From positions 1 through 27,878 of the forward strand of contig JBFWMN010000020.1 in the NCBI GenBank assembly GCA_050251555.1: a stretch of DNA of 27,878 nucleotides. The letters are read 5' to 3'. Positions 7,461 to 15,017 of this stretch are shown here, piece after piece (within the stretch, counting starts at the first letter, position 1; the number at the start of each line of letters is the position of its first letter). Source of the stretch: UBA2137 sp050251555 (GTDB lineage Bacteria > Pseudomonadota > Alphaproteobacteria > Micavibrionales > Micavibrionaceae). The translations under genes and the position numbers were made by a program. Under the pieces are notes generated by a model. It searched no databases and was not told the DNA's origin. It saw only the letters and a list, made by a program, of their open reading frames with translations.

Positions 7461-7829
7461 GTGATCCGATCTCCTTTTTACCAAATATTGATCGCTTCCA
7501 AAGGGCACGATTGGGGCAAAAAAGTCAATTCCCTGCCGCTCCCTCATGCACACATTCAAAGTATTCGGGCAAGAGTTATGCGTTTTTGGAATATCAGCCT
7601 TCCCTAATTTGCAAAGACCGTTTTTTTGTGTTAAAAGATTCTTAATCCTTAAATACGTGTTAGGAAATTTGATTCCAAAATTGTGACTAAACTCGTGTCA
7701 TTTGTGGGCGGGTTTGATCAGGGGAACGGGGGAGAACTCCGACAACGTAAACAAAAAGGGCTGAATGCGTTCGTTACGGTAAAAGCGGGGGTGCTTGGAT
7801 ATCCGATAACATCAAGGAGAAGGAACGCC
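7461..7829 (+). other. Intergenic region between fabD and the small orphan gene
   Basis: This 369-nt gap separates two divergent genes and must hold both promoters. On the plus strand TTGCAA and TAAAAG, 17 nt apart, occur near 7610-7638 in an AT-rich stretch (T7 run), the best candidate for the orphan gene; this would leave a leader of about 190 nt. A TTG-started open frame runs from 7683 into the gene, but it has no ribosome site and its extra residues look random. I found no convincing riboswitch or RNA gene. Confidence 0.3.
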
Positions 7830-8126
7830 ATGAAGTCGATTATTATAGAGAAAAATATCCAGTCGGTACTGGAAGAAACAAACACTGTTTACTCACTGGT
7901 CTGTGCCTCGGGCCAGCCAAATATGGATTATGCAGGATATGCCTGTCATGTGTCCTTGAATAAGTTTCGTTCTTTACTGAACGATCCAGAACTCACCACA
8001 GAAAGACTGGAATATCTGTTGCGCAAAGCGGCACGTCGTCATGCGCAGCGCGACCCCGAAGGGGATTGGTCCACTTTCATGGCATCTTATATTTCAAATA
8101 AAATGACGGCGAACCAGAACGTCTAG
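7830..8126 (+). CDS. Small protein of unknown function
   Basis: A 98-residue protein that I do not recognise. The start is ATG 7830, with a strong AAGGAG 10 nt upstream; an in-frame extension to 7683 has no such site. The protein is soluble, with no signal or membrane segment. The first half (MKSIIIEKNIQSVLEETNTVY...) looks alpha/beta, and the second half contains a basic helix LRKAARRHAQRD followed by a short tail. Two Cys residues are present (Cys25 and Cys39) with no metal-site spacing. It stands alone on its strand, convergent with lptA (20-nt gap) and divergent from fabD, and has a long untranslated leader. Coding potential is supported by the ribosome site and normal-looking codon use. 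Confidence 0.68.
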   Translation: MKSIIIEKNIQSVLEETNTVYSLVCASGQPNMDYAGYACHVSLNKFRSLLNDPELTTERLEYLLRKAARRHAQRDPEGDWSTFMASYISNKMTANQNV

Positions 8127-8133
8127 GCAAAGA

Positions 8134-8151
8134 AATAAGGCGAGGCTTATT
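8134..8151. terminator. Short hairpin between convergent genes
   Basis: AATAAG-gcgagg-CTTATT forms a 6-bp stem in the 20-nt gap between the orphan gene and lptA, overlapping the lptA stop. There is no T-run on either strand. It could slow polymerase from both sides, but it is a weak candidate. Confidence 0.25.
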
Positions 8152-9022
8152 GCGTCTTGTTCTTATCCGTACTGCCGGGGAAAAAGACACCTTTGACTCG
8201 GCCTCCATTTGCCGCCCCGAATAACTCGGAGACACCCGTTTCCATGTTCACTTGAGCCCGAGCGCCTTCCAGCGTATTCGGGCCTTTTGTTAAGTGCACA
8301 TTTCCGGTTAATTCGGCAATGCGTGTCGATCCTTCGTAAGTTGCATGATTCCCCGTAGCCGTCTCGGTTGCGGTTTTGATCACGACATTCCCGTCGGCTT
8401 CGGCGCGGGCAAGCGAACCCGACTTGACGGGCGCGGTATCAGTGGCGGTGGCAGCCGCCTCTTCTTTTTGCGAGGTCCACGCATGCAAAATATCGGCGCG
8501 AATTGAGCGCCCTTCTTCTGCGGCAACCGCATCACCTTTGGCGGTGAACTTGCCCTCTAACCTATTATAAAGAAGAGCATCCTTGGCGGTGACGGTCAGG
8601 TCTTTGGAAACGACTTTCAGATTGTCGCCCGTAATGGTCGCTTCACCTTCGGCGACCAGATATTCGCCCTTTTGTCCTGTCACTGTGCCGTCGGGTGAGG
8701 CAATCTCGACATTGCCTTCGGCCTCGATTTTATAGATCGCATTTTGCCCTTCGGTGCTGTCTTTATAATAGGCGCGTAAAATCTCGGCCTTTAAAACCGT
8801 ATCGCCCTGCTTGGCGGAGGCATTGCCGCGAGCGACATAAAGCCGGTCGTTTCTGCGCCATTCCAACGCGTCGTCCGCTTCAATTTCAACGGGCGCATCA
8901 CTTGTGACTTGCCGGGATGTGTCGGTATTGGTCGTCGCATCTTGCGCCAGCAGCGGGGAGGTGCTCACCAGCAATATTGTGAAAAGAGGCAGGAAGCCTA
9001 AACGGGAAGGGTTAAGTCTCAT
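8147..9022 (-). CDS. lptA: LPS transport periplasmic protein LptA (OstA-like)
   Basis: A 291-residue protein with a signal peptide (hydrophobic core about residues 9-25, likely cut near LLAQ). Its OstA/LptA beta-jellyroll pattern begins at PVEIEADDALEWRRNDRLYVARGNA-like sequence and is followed by repeated G-D-V/N-V short-strand motifs. LptA forms the periplasmic bridge that carries LPS from LptBFGC to LptDE. At 291 residues it is longer than the E. coli protein (about 185), with a second jellyroll-like repeat (from about residue 165) spaced by an Ala/Thr-rich linker (TATDTAP). The start codon overlaps the end of lptC by 4 nt (ATGA), so the two are translationally coupled. lptB, often the next gene in alphaproteobacteria, is not here. 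Confidence 0.85.
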   Translation of the reverse strand: MRLNPSRLGFLPLFTILLVSTSPLLAQDATTNTDTSRQVTSDAPVEIEADDALEWRRNDRLYVARGNASAKQGDTVLKAEILRAYYKDSTEGQNAIYKIEAEGNVEIASPDGTVTGQKGEYLVAEGEATITGDNLKVVSKDLTVTAKDALLYNRLEGKFTAKGDAVAAEEGRSIRADILHAWTSQKEEAAATATDTAPVKSGSLARAEADGNVVIKTATETATGNHATYEGSTRIAELTGNVHLTKGPNTLEGARAQVNMETGVSELFGAANGGRVKGVFFPGSTDKNKTQ

Positions 9023-9798
9023 GGCTGCAATTCTCCGGTTTCTGGCGTAGGTGTCGGGGTGGTGCGAATAAAATCTGCGGGAGGTTCCGGTTTTTCGGTT
9101 TTGTTTTCAGAGGTTCCGCTTATGGAATGGAGAGTAAGGTGGGCGGGCCCTTTAAAAATCAGAATTGCCGATTGTCCGTCGGCAGACAAGCCTTGAGCGG
9201 TTAAATCGGCTGCCGGGCCTTTGACGGTCACGGGTGTATCGCTGTCAGCGGTTTTGTTACGAATATCCAAAAGCATGGCTTTGGTTGTCATCAGATAGCC
9301 TGAATCATGATACATGCGGACATTGCCTTTCAGATCCAAAAGCTGGTTTTTTTGGTCAAACAGTCCGTCGATGGATTTGATTGCCACCCATGTGCCGTCA
9401 TTCATCGTCATATCGGCGGTCGGTTTTTCGAGGCGGATTTCATCCATATTCGTATCGGCCTGAAAGGCGCGCTCGGCAGTAATCACATAAGGTTGTGCCT
9501 TTTCATCCTGTGATTCAAAGCGCGGGTTCACCAGCTCGTTCTTGCCCATTGTTTTGGGAACGACTTCCTTGATATTGCGAATTTCCGTATCAATGCGGCG
9601 ATCATTAAAAATAAGAACGGCAAAAAGGAGGATGACGGCAAGTACGGGAAAGCCCAGGCGCATCAGGCGCACGATTTTAGAGCGACGCTGTGAGGAGGCA
9701 AAAAGGCGTGCGCGTCGTCCCGAAGCGTTACTTACGCTCTCAATCGGGTCGAAATCGATGTTGTCATCGGCATCAATAGATTCGTCGGGGGTTGTCAT
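9019..9798 (-). CDS. lptC: LPS export system protein LptC
   Basis: A 259-residue single-span protein. An acidic cytoplasmic N-tail (MTTPDESIDADDNIDFD) is followed by a basic stretch and a membrane anchor at about residues 48-66, then a periplasmic jellyroll domain with LptC-like features (EVVPKTMGKNELVNPRFESQ followed by short Y-V-I-T-A strands). It docks LPS from LptFG to LptA. The C-tail is Pro-rich. The start is taken at ATG 9798 because upstream in-frame sequence overlaps kdsD and looks non-coding; the ribosome site is weak. It lies 31 nt after kdsD and overlaps lptA by 4 nt. Confidence 0.83.
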   Translation of the reverse strand: MTTPDESIDADDNIDFDPIESVSNASGRRARLFASSQRRSKIVRLMRLGFPVLAVILLFAVLIFNDRRIDTEIRNIKEVVPKTMGKNELVNPRFESQDEKAQPYVITAERAFQADTNMDEIRLEKPTADMTMNDGTWVAIKSIDGLFDQKNQLLDLKGNVRMYHDSGYLMTTKAMLLDIRNKTADSDTPVTVKGPAADLTAQGLSADGQSAILIFKGPAHLTLHSISGTSENKTEKPEPPADFIRTTPTPTPETGELQP

Positions 9799-9829
9799 GC
9801 GGGGACAAGTGTATGTCAAAAGCCGCTTC

Positions 9830-10849
9830 TTAAACAATCCCTGCTTTGAGGCATTCCTGAATACGCAACAGGCCAATCAGGCGTCCGTCTTCAGTGATAA
9901 TCAGTGAAGTGATCGGACTTTTGAAGCGGTTGAGCATAATATCGACAGCCTCGGCAGCGAGCGTATCAGGCGTAATGGTTTTGGGCTCGCGACCCATAAT
10001 TTCACTGGCTTTTTTGCCCAAGATATCCGGACCCATAAAGCGTTTCAGGTCACCATCGGTGATAATGCCTTCCAATGTGCCGTCTTCTGCAACCACAATG
10101 GCAGAACCGACATTTTTTTCAGCCATGGCGACAATCACATCCGACATGAGTGTGTCTTGATGAACAAGAGGCAATTCGCCGGGTTGAAGCATCAAATCTT
10201 CGGCCTTTTTGAGGCGTTGCCCCAGTTTGCCGCCCGGATGGAAGATTGAGAAATCCTCGCGGGTCAGGCCCATCTTCTCAAGAAGCACGACAGCCAGCGC
10301 ATCACCCAGAGCCAGCATGATTGTTGTCGAAGTGGTGGGTGCCATGCCGATACCGCAGGCTTCTTTGGCTTTCGGGATAAGAAGCGGAATATCCGAATGG
10401 CGGGCCAGTGTGCTGTCGGGATTACTTGTTATTGCAATCAACGGGATGCGGAAGCGGCGCGTATAGGCAATCATGTCGGAGAGTTCCGCGTTTTCGCCTG
10501 AGTTGGACAGCAAAAGAACCGCATCATTTTCCGTGATCATGCCCAAATCGCCGTGGCTGGCCTCATTGGGGTGCACAAAGAAAGCGGGCGTGCCGGTTGA
10601 TGCCATTGTTGCCGCAATTTTATGGGCGACATGGCCTGATTTACCAATGCCTGAGAGAATGAGGCGCCCTTTGCCCGCTTTGATTTCTTCGATTTTAGCG
10701 ATCGCATCAACAAAGCTTTGGCCCAAAGAATCGGAGAGCTGTTGCAGTCCACTGATCTCGGTTGCCAGAACCTGTCTTGCTGAAACCAGAGTATCGCTGT
10801 CGTTTGAAGGGATCGTTTTAGCCATTGTGTTTTGCATGCCCTGATTCAC
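9830..10849 (-). CDS. kdsD: Arabinose-5-phosphate isomerase (SIS + two CBS domains)
   Basis: A 339-residue KpsF/GutQ-family isomerase that turns ribulose-5-phosphate into arabinose-5-phosphate, the first step toward Kdo of LPS. The SIS domain (about residues 45-210) has SGIGKSGHVAHKIAATMAS, LLSNSGENAEL and the FHPGGKLG motif at 203-210. Two CBS domains follow (about 220-275 and 285-339), including GIITDGDLKRF. The position between rnd and lptC matches the alphaproteobacterial arrangement. Three in-frame starts lie close together: GTG 10849 (4 nt after the rnd stop, used here), ATG 10837 and ATG 10825; the sequence does not decide between them. Confidence 0.93.
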   Translation of the reverse strand: MNQGMQNTMAKTIPSNDSDTLVSARQVLATEISGLQQLSDSLGQSFVDAIAKIEEIKAGKGRLILSGIGKSGHVAHKIAATMASTGTPAFFVHPNEASHGDLGMITENDAVLLLSNSGENAELSDMIAYTRRFRIPLIAITSNPDSTLARHSDIPLLIPKAKEACGIGMAPTTSTTIMLALGDALAVVLLEKMGLTREDFSIFHPGGKLGQRLKKAEDLMLQPGELPLVHQDTLMSDVIVAMAEKNVGSAIVVAEDGTLEGIITDGDLKRFMGPDILGKKASEIMGREPKTITPDTLAAEAVDIMLNRFKSPITSLIITEDGRLIGLLRIQECLKAGIV

Positions 10850-10853
10850 TTTT

Positions 10854-11465
10854 TCAATGTTGGAAAATATCGGCTTCCGCCCAACCGTTCAGATCAAGCA
10901 TGGCGCGGGTCGGCACAAACTCGAAACAAGCGCGGGCATAATCAAGACGCTTTTCGCGCAAAAGGCGCTCTTCCATCCCCTGCCAAACTTGGTGCAGATA
11001 TAAGACGTCGTTAGCTGCGTAAATCTGTTGCTGTTCGGAGAGTTGCGGTGCAGCCCAATCCGAAGATTGTTGCTGTTTATCGAGCTCGATACCTGTAAAT
11101 TCGCGTACAACATCGCGAAGCCCGTGTCTGTCCGTGTAGGTGCGGGTCAGTTTCGAGGCAATTTTCGTACAGAAAAGCGGTGTCGCGATCACGTCCAGAT
11201 ACTGATAAAGCGCAGCAATATCAAAGCGCGCAAAATGGAAGATCTTTTTGACCTTGGGGTTGGAGAGTAATTTTTTCAGATTGGGCGCGTCATAATTTGT
11301 GCCGTCAAACTGTACCAAATGGGCGTTCCCGTCCCCGCTTGAGATTTGCACAAGGCATAAACGGTCGCGTAATGGATTAAGGCCCAGCGTTTCGGTGTCG
11401 ACAGCAATGACATTGCCGAGGTCAAGATTGGCGGGCAGATCGTTTTTATAAAGTGTGATGCTCAT
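10854..11465 (-). CDS. rnd: Short RNase D-like 3'-5' exonuclease
   Basis: A 203-residue DEDDy exonuclease consisting of the catalytic domain only. The acidic residues are Asp23 and Glu25 in AVDTETLGLNP, Asp82 in FARFDIAAL, and Tyr149/Asp153 in YAANDVLYL. Full-length RNase D of E. coli has two extra HRDC domains that are absent here; short forms are common in alphaproteobacteria next to kdsD. It probably trims tRNA or other RNA 3' ends. The start is taken at ATG 11465 (MSITLYKNDLP); the upstream in-frame extension to 11567 has no family resemblance. It is the first gene of the kdsD-lptCA operon and is divergent from trkH. Confidence 0.88.
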   Translation of the reverse strand: MSITLYKNDLPANLDLGNVIAVDTETLGLNPLRDRLCLVQISSGDGNAHLVQFDGTNYDAPNLKKLLSNPKVKKIFHFARFDIAALYQYLDVIATPLFCTKIASKLTRTYTDRHGLRDVVREFTGIELDKQQQSSDWAAPQLSEQQQIYAANDVLYLHQVWQGMEERLLREKRLDYARACFEFVPTRAMLDLNGWAEADIFQH

Positions 11466-11581
11466 ATCTCTATCGGATTTAGCCTTTTGAGCGTCCAAAT
11501 GCAAGCAAAAGCGGGGACTTCCCGTTTTTTGTATCTGCTCTCTAGGCAGCCTTATGCACCTATGCAAGAATAGCCCTCACC

Positions 11582-13027
11582 ATGGGTTCAGTCATTGGAT
11601 ATACGCTCGGCGTTCTGTCTCTGATCTACGGCACGGCGATGTTCGTGCCGCTGGCGTTCGAGCTGCATGCCGGAACGGAAAATGCCCGCGCCTTTATTTT
11701 GGCGGCAGTCATTTCTCTCTTCTTGGGCGGCATGCTGTATTTCAGCTGTGATCAGGATCGTAAAAACGTGACAGCCCGTGAGGGTTTCGTGCTGACCACC
11801 TGTTCTTGGGTATGGATGACCTTTCTCTCGCTTTTGCCATTACCCTTTTCCTCATTGCATCTTTCTTTTACCGATGCGGCATTTGAGGCGATGTCGGGTT
11901 TGACAACCACAGGCTCGACAGTGATTACGGGGCTGGATTCGCTTTCGCCGGGTATTTTGGTGTGGCGTTCGATCATCCAGTGGATCGGCGGGATCGGAAT
12001 TGTCGCTTTTGCCATCGTACTTTTGCCTGCCCTGCGGGTGGGGGGGATGCAGCTTTTCCATTCGGAAAGCTCCGACCGTTCTTCCAAAACCATCCCGCTG
12101 ACCGTCAGTTATATCTATTCGCTGATCGTCGTGTATGCGCTTTTGACTTTGGCCTGCATGACAACTTACGCGCTTTTGGGCATGAGTCTTTTTGACGCTT
12201 TCAACCATGCCCTTACAACCCTTTCGACAGGCGGATTTTCTACACATGACGCCTCGTTTGGGGCATTTAATTCGCAGCCGCTCATGTTGGCGGGAACGAT
12301 CTTTATGCTGGCAGGTGGTATTCCCTTTGTTGTCTTTTCCCGCGCCCTTTTTCAGGCCAAGTTCGATTTGTTCCGTGATGAACAGGTTCGCGCCTTTATT
12401 GATGTGATTATTCTGTTCAGCTTCGGTCTTTTCGTGTCTCTCATGTTTGTTGAGGGCGGCTTGTTGCCGAAACATTTCATTCCCGTCTTTTTTAATGTTG
12501 TCTCGGTTGTCACCACAACAGGTTATGCCTCCGAAGACTATGTGCAATGGGGGCCGCTGGCCTTTGGCGCCTTTTTGTTTTTGACCTATGTGGGCGGGTG
12601 TTCGGGGTCGACGGGCGGGGGCTTAAAGATCTTCCGTATCGTCATTCTGTTTCGCACGATTTCCTTCCAGCTTAAAAAACTAATTTACCCGAGCGGCGTG
12701 TTTGCGCTGAACTATAACGGACGCCACGTTTCCGCCGATACGGTGATGTCGATTGCCGCCTTTTTCTTCATCTATCTTGTGACCAACCTCATTTTGGCAA
12801 CGGTCTTAAGCTTTAGTGGGCTGGATTTCATCACCTCAATCACGGGAGCCGCCACTTCCATTGCCAATGTTGGCCCAGGTCTGGGTGACATGATCGGTCC
12901 GACAGGGAATTTCGTGAATGTGCCTAACGGCGCCAAATGGGCGTTGATTGCGGGGATGTTGCTGGGGCGTCTGGAAATTCTGACCGTGATGGTTCTTTTT
13001 ATGCCGCGCTTGTGGCGTTCAACGTAA
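11582..13027 (+). CDS. trkH: Trk-type potassium uptake channel subunit
   Basis: A 481-residue integral membrane protein with the four pore-loop filters of the TrkH/KtrB family: TTTGST (108-113), STGGFS (215-220), TTTGYA (311-316) and ANVGPG (428-433). The CSGSTGGGLKIFR segment (340-352) is the intramembrane gate region characteristic of TrkH. It moves K+ (with H+ or Na+ coupling debated) across the inner membrane and is normally controlled by cytosolic TrkA, which is not encoded in this window. The start ATG 11582 has only a weak ribosome site. The gene ends 4 nt before the end of the convergent SGNH hydrolase gene, with no visible terminator. Confidence 0.95.
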   Translation: MGSVIGYTLGVLSLIYGTAMFVPLAFELHAGTENARAFILAAVISLFLGGMLYFSCDQDRKNVTAREGFVLTTCSWVWMTFLSLLPLPFSSLHLSFTDAAFEAMSGLTTTGSTVITGLDSLSPGILVWRSIIQWIGGIGIVAFAIVLLPALRVGGMQLFHSESSDRSSKTIPLTVSYIYSLIVVYALLTLACMTTYALLGMSLFDAFNHALTTLSTGGFSTHDASFGAFNSQPLMLAGTIFMLAGGIPFVVFSRALFQAKFDLFRDEQVRAFIDVIILFSFGLFVSLMFVEGGLLPKHFIPVFFNVVSVVTTTGYASEDYVQWGPLAFGAFLFLTYVGGCSGSTGGGLKIFRIVILFRTISFQLKKLIYPSGVFALNYNGRHVSADTVMSIAAFFFIYLVTNLILATVLSFSGLDFITSITGAATSIANVGPGLGDMIGPTGNFVNVPNGAKWALIAGMLLGRLEILTVMVLFMPRLWRST

Positions 13028-13031
13028 ATGT

Positions 13032-13730
13032 CTAAAGCCCGGCAAGGGTGCGGATATTATCGGCAAGAACGGCATAACCGGCACCGTTAAGATGAACGCC
13101 ATCTACAGTCAGTTCAGGCTTGATCCCGTCATCAGTTGTTAGGTTGCGGGAATAGCCGTTAAAGAAAATCATGTTTTTATCATGACCACCTTGCTTAATG
13201 TTTTTCTGAAACCACAGATTGACCTGTTCCGCGCCATCACGCATGTCAATCTTACCATATTTGACGCTGCGCAACGGGGTAATCACATGCACCCGAATAT
13301 TTTTATCAGCAAAAAGGTCAGCGATTTCTAAAATATTCAAGCTGATTTTTTCGTAAGGAACACCCTTCATGATGTCGTTGATGCCAACGAGGAGAAAAAC
13401 TTCTTTTGGTTCGTCTTTGGCTAAGCGCTCTGCAATGGGCAGCAATTCAGCAGATGTAATGCCGTTATAACCGCGCTCGCATATTTTAAGGTTTGGAAAA
13501 TACTCGCTCCACTGGCCCATATTGATCTGACTATCGCCGAGAAAAACGGTGCAACCTTTGACACTCAGTGCCATATCCCGCTCAATATCCGCATTACGAA
13601 GAAGGAGATTTTTTTTCTCATCAAAGATGTGGGATCGGTAGGCGGCTATCTTGTAGCCAATAAAGCAAAACACCAATGCACAGAATGCGGCGCCAGTCAG
13701 ACAGAACAGCTTCGATCTATTTTTGACCAT
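13032..13730 (-). CDS. Membrane-anchored SGNH/GDSL hydrolase
   Basis: A 232-residue protein with one N-terminal anchor (about residues 8-28) and an SGNH-hydrolase domain facing the periplasm. The four blocks are visible: Ser67 in FLGDSQIN, Gly90 in GYNGITS, Asn118 in VGINDI and Asp210/His213 in VDGVHLNGAGY. Members of this superfamily remove or transfer acyl groups, often acetyl groups on polysaccharides or peptidoglycan; the actual substrate is unknown. The nearby polysaccharide export block on the other strand makes a role in polymer modification plausible but unproven. The ATG at 13730 lies only 10 nt after the tRNA-Leu gene, with no Shine-Dalgarno, so its mRNA may come from a tRNA read-through transcript. 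Confidence 0.82.
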   Translation of the reverse strand: MVKNRSKLFCLTGAAFCALVFCFIGYKIAAYRSHIFDEKKNLLLRNADIERDMALSVKGCTVFLGDSQINMGQWSEYFPNLKICERGYNGITSAELLPIAERLAKDEPKEVFLLVGINDIMKGVPYEKISLNILEIADLFADKNIRVHVITPLRSVKYGKIDMRDGAEQVNLWFQKNIKQGGHDKNMIFFNGYSRNLTTDDGIKPELTVDGVHLNGAGYAVLADNIRTLAGL

Positions 13731-13740
13731 ATATAAATTT

Positions 13741-13827
13741 TGGTGCCCAGGAAAGGACTCGAACCTTCACTCCCATACGAGAACTAGCACCTGAAGCTAG
13801 CGCGTCTACCAATTCCGCCACCTGGGC
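13741..13827 (-). tRNA. tRNA-Leu (anticodon CAG)
   Basis: An 87-nt cloverleaf with acceptor stem GCCCAGG/CCTGGGC, D-arm TGGCGGAATTGGTAGACGC (leucine type), anticodon stem CTAGC/GCTAG around the loop TTCAGGT (anticodon CAG, reading CUG), a long variable arm typical of class II tRNA, T-loop GGTTCGAGTCC, and encoded CCA at the 3' end. All stems pair. Confidence 0.97.
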
Positions 13828-13864
13828 ATATAAAAAGGGGTCGAATTTTTTGAGTAGCGGATGG

Positions 13865-13893
13865 GTTGTACTGTGGGTTCTCACAAAAGTCAA
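13865..13893 (-). promoter_or_regulatory. Candidate promoter of tRNA-Leu
   Basis: On the minus strand TTGACT (13888-13893) and TACAAC (13865-13870) are separated by exactly 17 nt, and the -10 box ends 37 nt before the tRNA 5' end. This is the best sigma70-like match in the gap between the tRNA and the response regulator gene. The remaining roughly 200 nt of this gap show nothing else that I recognise. Confidence 0.5.
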
Positions 13894-14028
13894 TCATTCT
13901 CGTGCGCCGCCTTTTTAAGAAAATCTTTCCAAAGACATGTAATCATGGAATGATAGGCGCGTGGGCCTCTGAAGCAGGTCGACATCCTATTGATCACATT
14001 CGAAAATAAACTTCGGCGAACCAATCTG

Positions 14029-14859
14029 ATGCGCATATTGATCCTTGACCGCGATGAGGCTGCGACCACACAAATTTCAGCACGTCTGAAAACGATGGGC
14101 CATGAGGTCGAGATGCGCAAAACCCGCGATGACGCTCAGGATTTTCTGGCGCAAAACCCCTGTCCTCTGGTTTTTATTGATCCTGCACCGATGAAAGACG
14201 GACGCCTGCCCATTCAGGGGCTTCGCCAGTCGGCACAATCTTATCCGTATGTTGTTCTGATGGGCGATGCGGATTCTGCCTCAGCCGAAGAGGGCGCTTA
14301 TTTAAAAGCCGGTGCCAATGTTTTTCTGAAAAAGCCCGTCGACCTTCAGGAGCTTGAAAAAGTGACGAATGAGGCATGCGACTTCCTCAATCTGAAGGCG
14401 CGCCTTGCTTCAAGAGAAACAGACTTCCCTTCGGGCGGCGGCGTGATTGCCAAATCCGCCTTTAATGAGCTTTTCCTCTCCTGCCTTGACCGCGGGGAGC
14501 GACATGGTGAAGAAATTTTTTGCCTGTTCATTGGGATGGGGAATTACCGCAATCTGCTGATTGATGGCGGGGATTATGTGGCGCGCTCATCTGCTGCGCG
14601 CCTGGCCAAAGAATTGACGCGCATTCGTCGTCAATCCGATATTCTGGCGCAAACCGATGATGCGGAATTTGCGATTTTACTGCTTCGTTCAGACGGCATT
14701 TCCGAGCCGATAGATGCTGCCAACCGTTTTGTGACAACGCTGTCGGTGAAGGATGATGAGCCGCTTGCCTATCAGCCCGGCCCGACCCCTGAAGTTACGG
14801 TTAAATTAATGGCGTTCCCCTCCGGTACGATCCATTTCGAAAAGACCTTCGCTATCTGA
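14029..14859 (+). CDS. Response regulator with receiver domain and degenerate GGDEF domain
   Basis: A 276-residue cytosolic protein. The receiver domain (about 1-115) has the acidic patch in MRILILDRDEAA, phospho-acceptor Asp51 in LVFIDPAP and the conserved Lys in FLKKPVD (101-102). The C-terminal domain (about 140-245) has the GGDEF fold pattern (FCLFIGMGNYRNL, a long helix, then DILAQTDDAEFAILLLR), but the active-site GG(D/E)EF is replaced by DDAEF (210-214), so diguanylate cyclase activity is unlikely. It probably acts as a sensor of phosphorylation or nucleotide, or as a protein-binding partner. The start is ATG 14029, where the receiver begins; TTG 13990 is possible but less likely. It lies just upstream of the polysaccharide export genes, suggesting control of that block. 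Confidence 0.72.
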   Translation: MRILILDRDEAATTQISARLKTMGHEVEMRKTRDDAQDFLAQNPCPLVFIDPAPMKDGRLPIQGLRQSAQSYPYVVLMGDADSASAEEGAYLKAGANVFLKKPVDLQELEKVTNEACDFLNLKARLASRETDFPSGGGVIAKSAFNELFLSCLDRGERHGEEIFCLFIGMGNYRNLLIDGGDYVARSSAARLAKELTRIRRQSDILAQTDDAEFAILLLRSDGISEPIDAANRFVTTLSVKDDEPLAYQPGPTPEVTVKLMAFPSGTIHFEKTFAI

Positions 14860-14901
14860 TTCTCTTGCCTTTACGACTTATCCAGAGGGTGTGGAAAACT
14901 C

Positions 14902-14929
14902 TGGTCATGTGACTCATGCATGGTATACT
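14902..14929 (+). promoter_or_regulatory. Candidate promoter for the polysaccharide export genes
   Basis: TGGTCA (14902-14907) and TATACT (14924-14929) are 16 nt apart, about 90 nt before the beta-barrel gene start. Just upstream is a short hairpin, CCAGAG...CTCTGG (14882-14904), partly overlapping the -35, which may end the response regulator transcript or bind a regulator. The -10 is a strong match, the -35 moderate. Confidence 0.42.
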
Positions 14930-15017
14930 AGGGTGATTCGTCTATGAAGGATGCGGGTTCTCCGTTGTCCTTTGATCCCAAAAGTAATTTGAGTTTTTTA
15001 AAGCAAGAGCGGCCCAC

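Noticed and set aside
7461..7829. A riboswitch in the long leader of the small orphan gene
   Set aside because: No motif of a known class could be recognised by eye, and the stems found are short; a covariance search would be decisive.
11512..11530. CGGG-gactt-CCCG followed by six T in the trkH leader, looking like a terminator or attenuator
   Set aside because: The stem is only 4 bp, and no plus-strand gene upstream needs termination; attenuation of trkH has no other support.
11852..12547. A 231-codon frame on the minus strand of trkH
   Set aside because: It mirrors trkH codons in antisense, is rich in His, Lys and Arg with no domain pattern, and trkH itself is certain.
13028..13830. Integrated element at tRNA-Leu containing the SGNH hydrolase gene
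   Set aside because: No repeat of the tRNA 3' end was found near 13028, and there is no integrase gene in the window.
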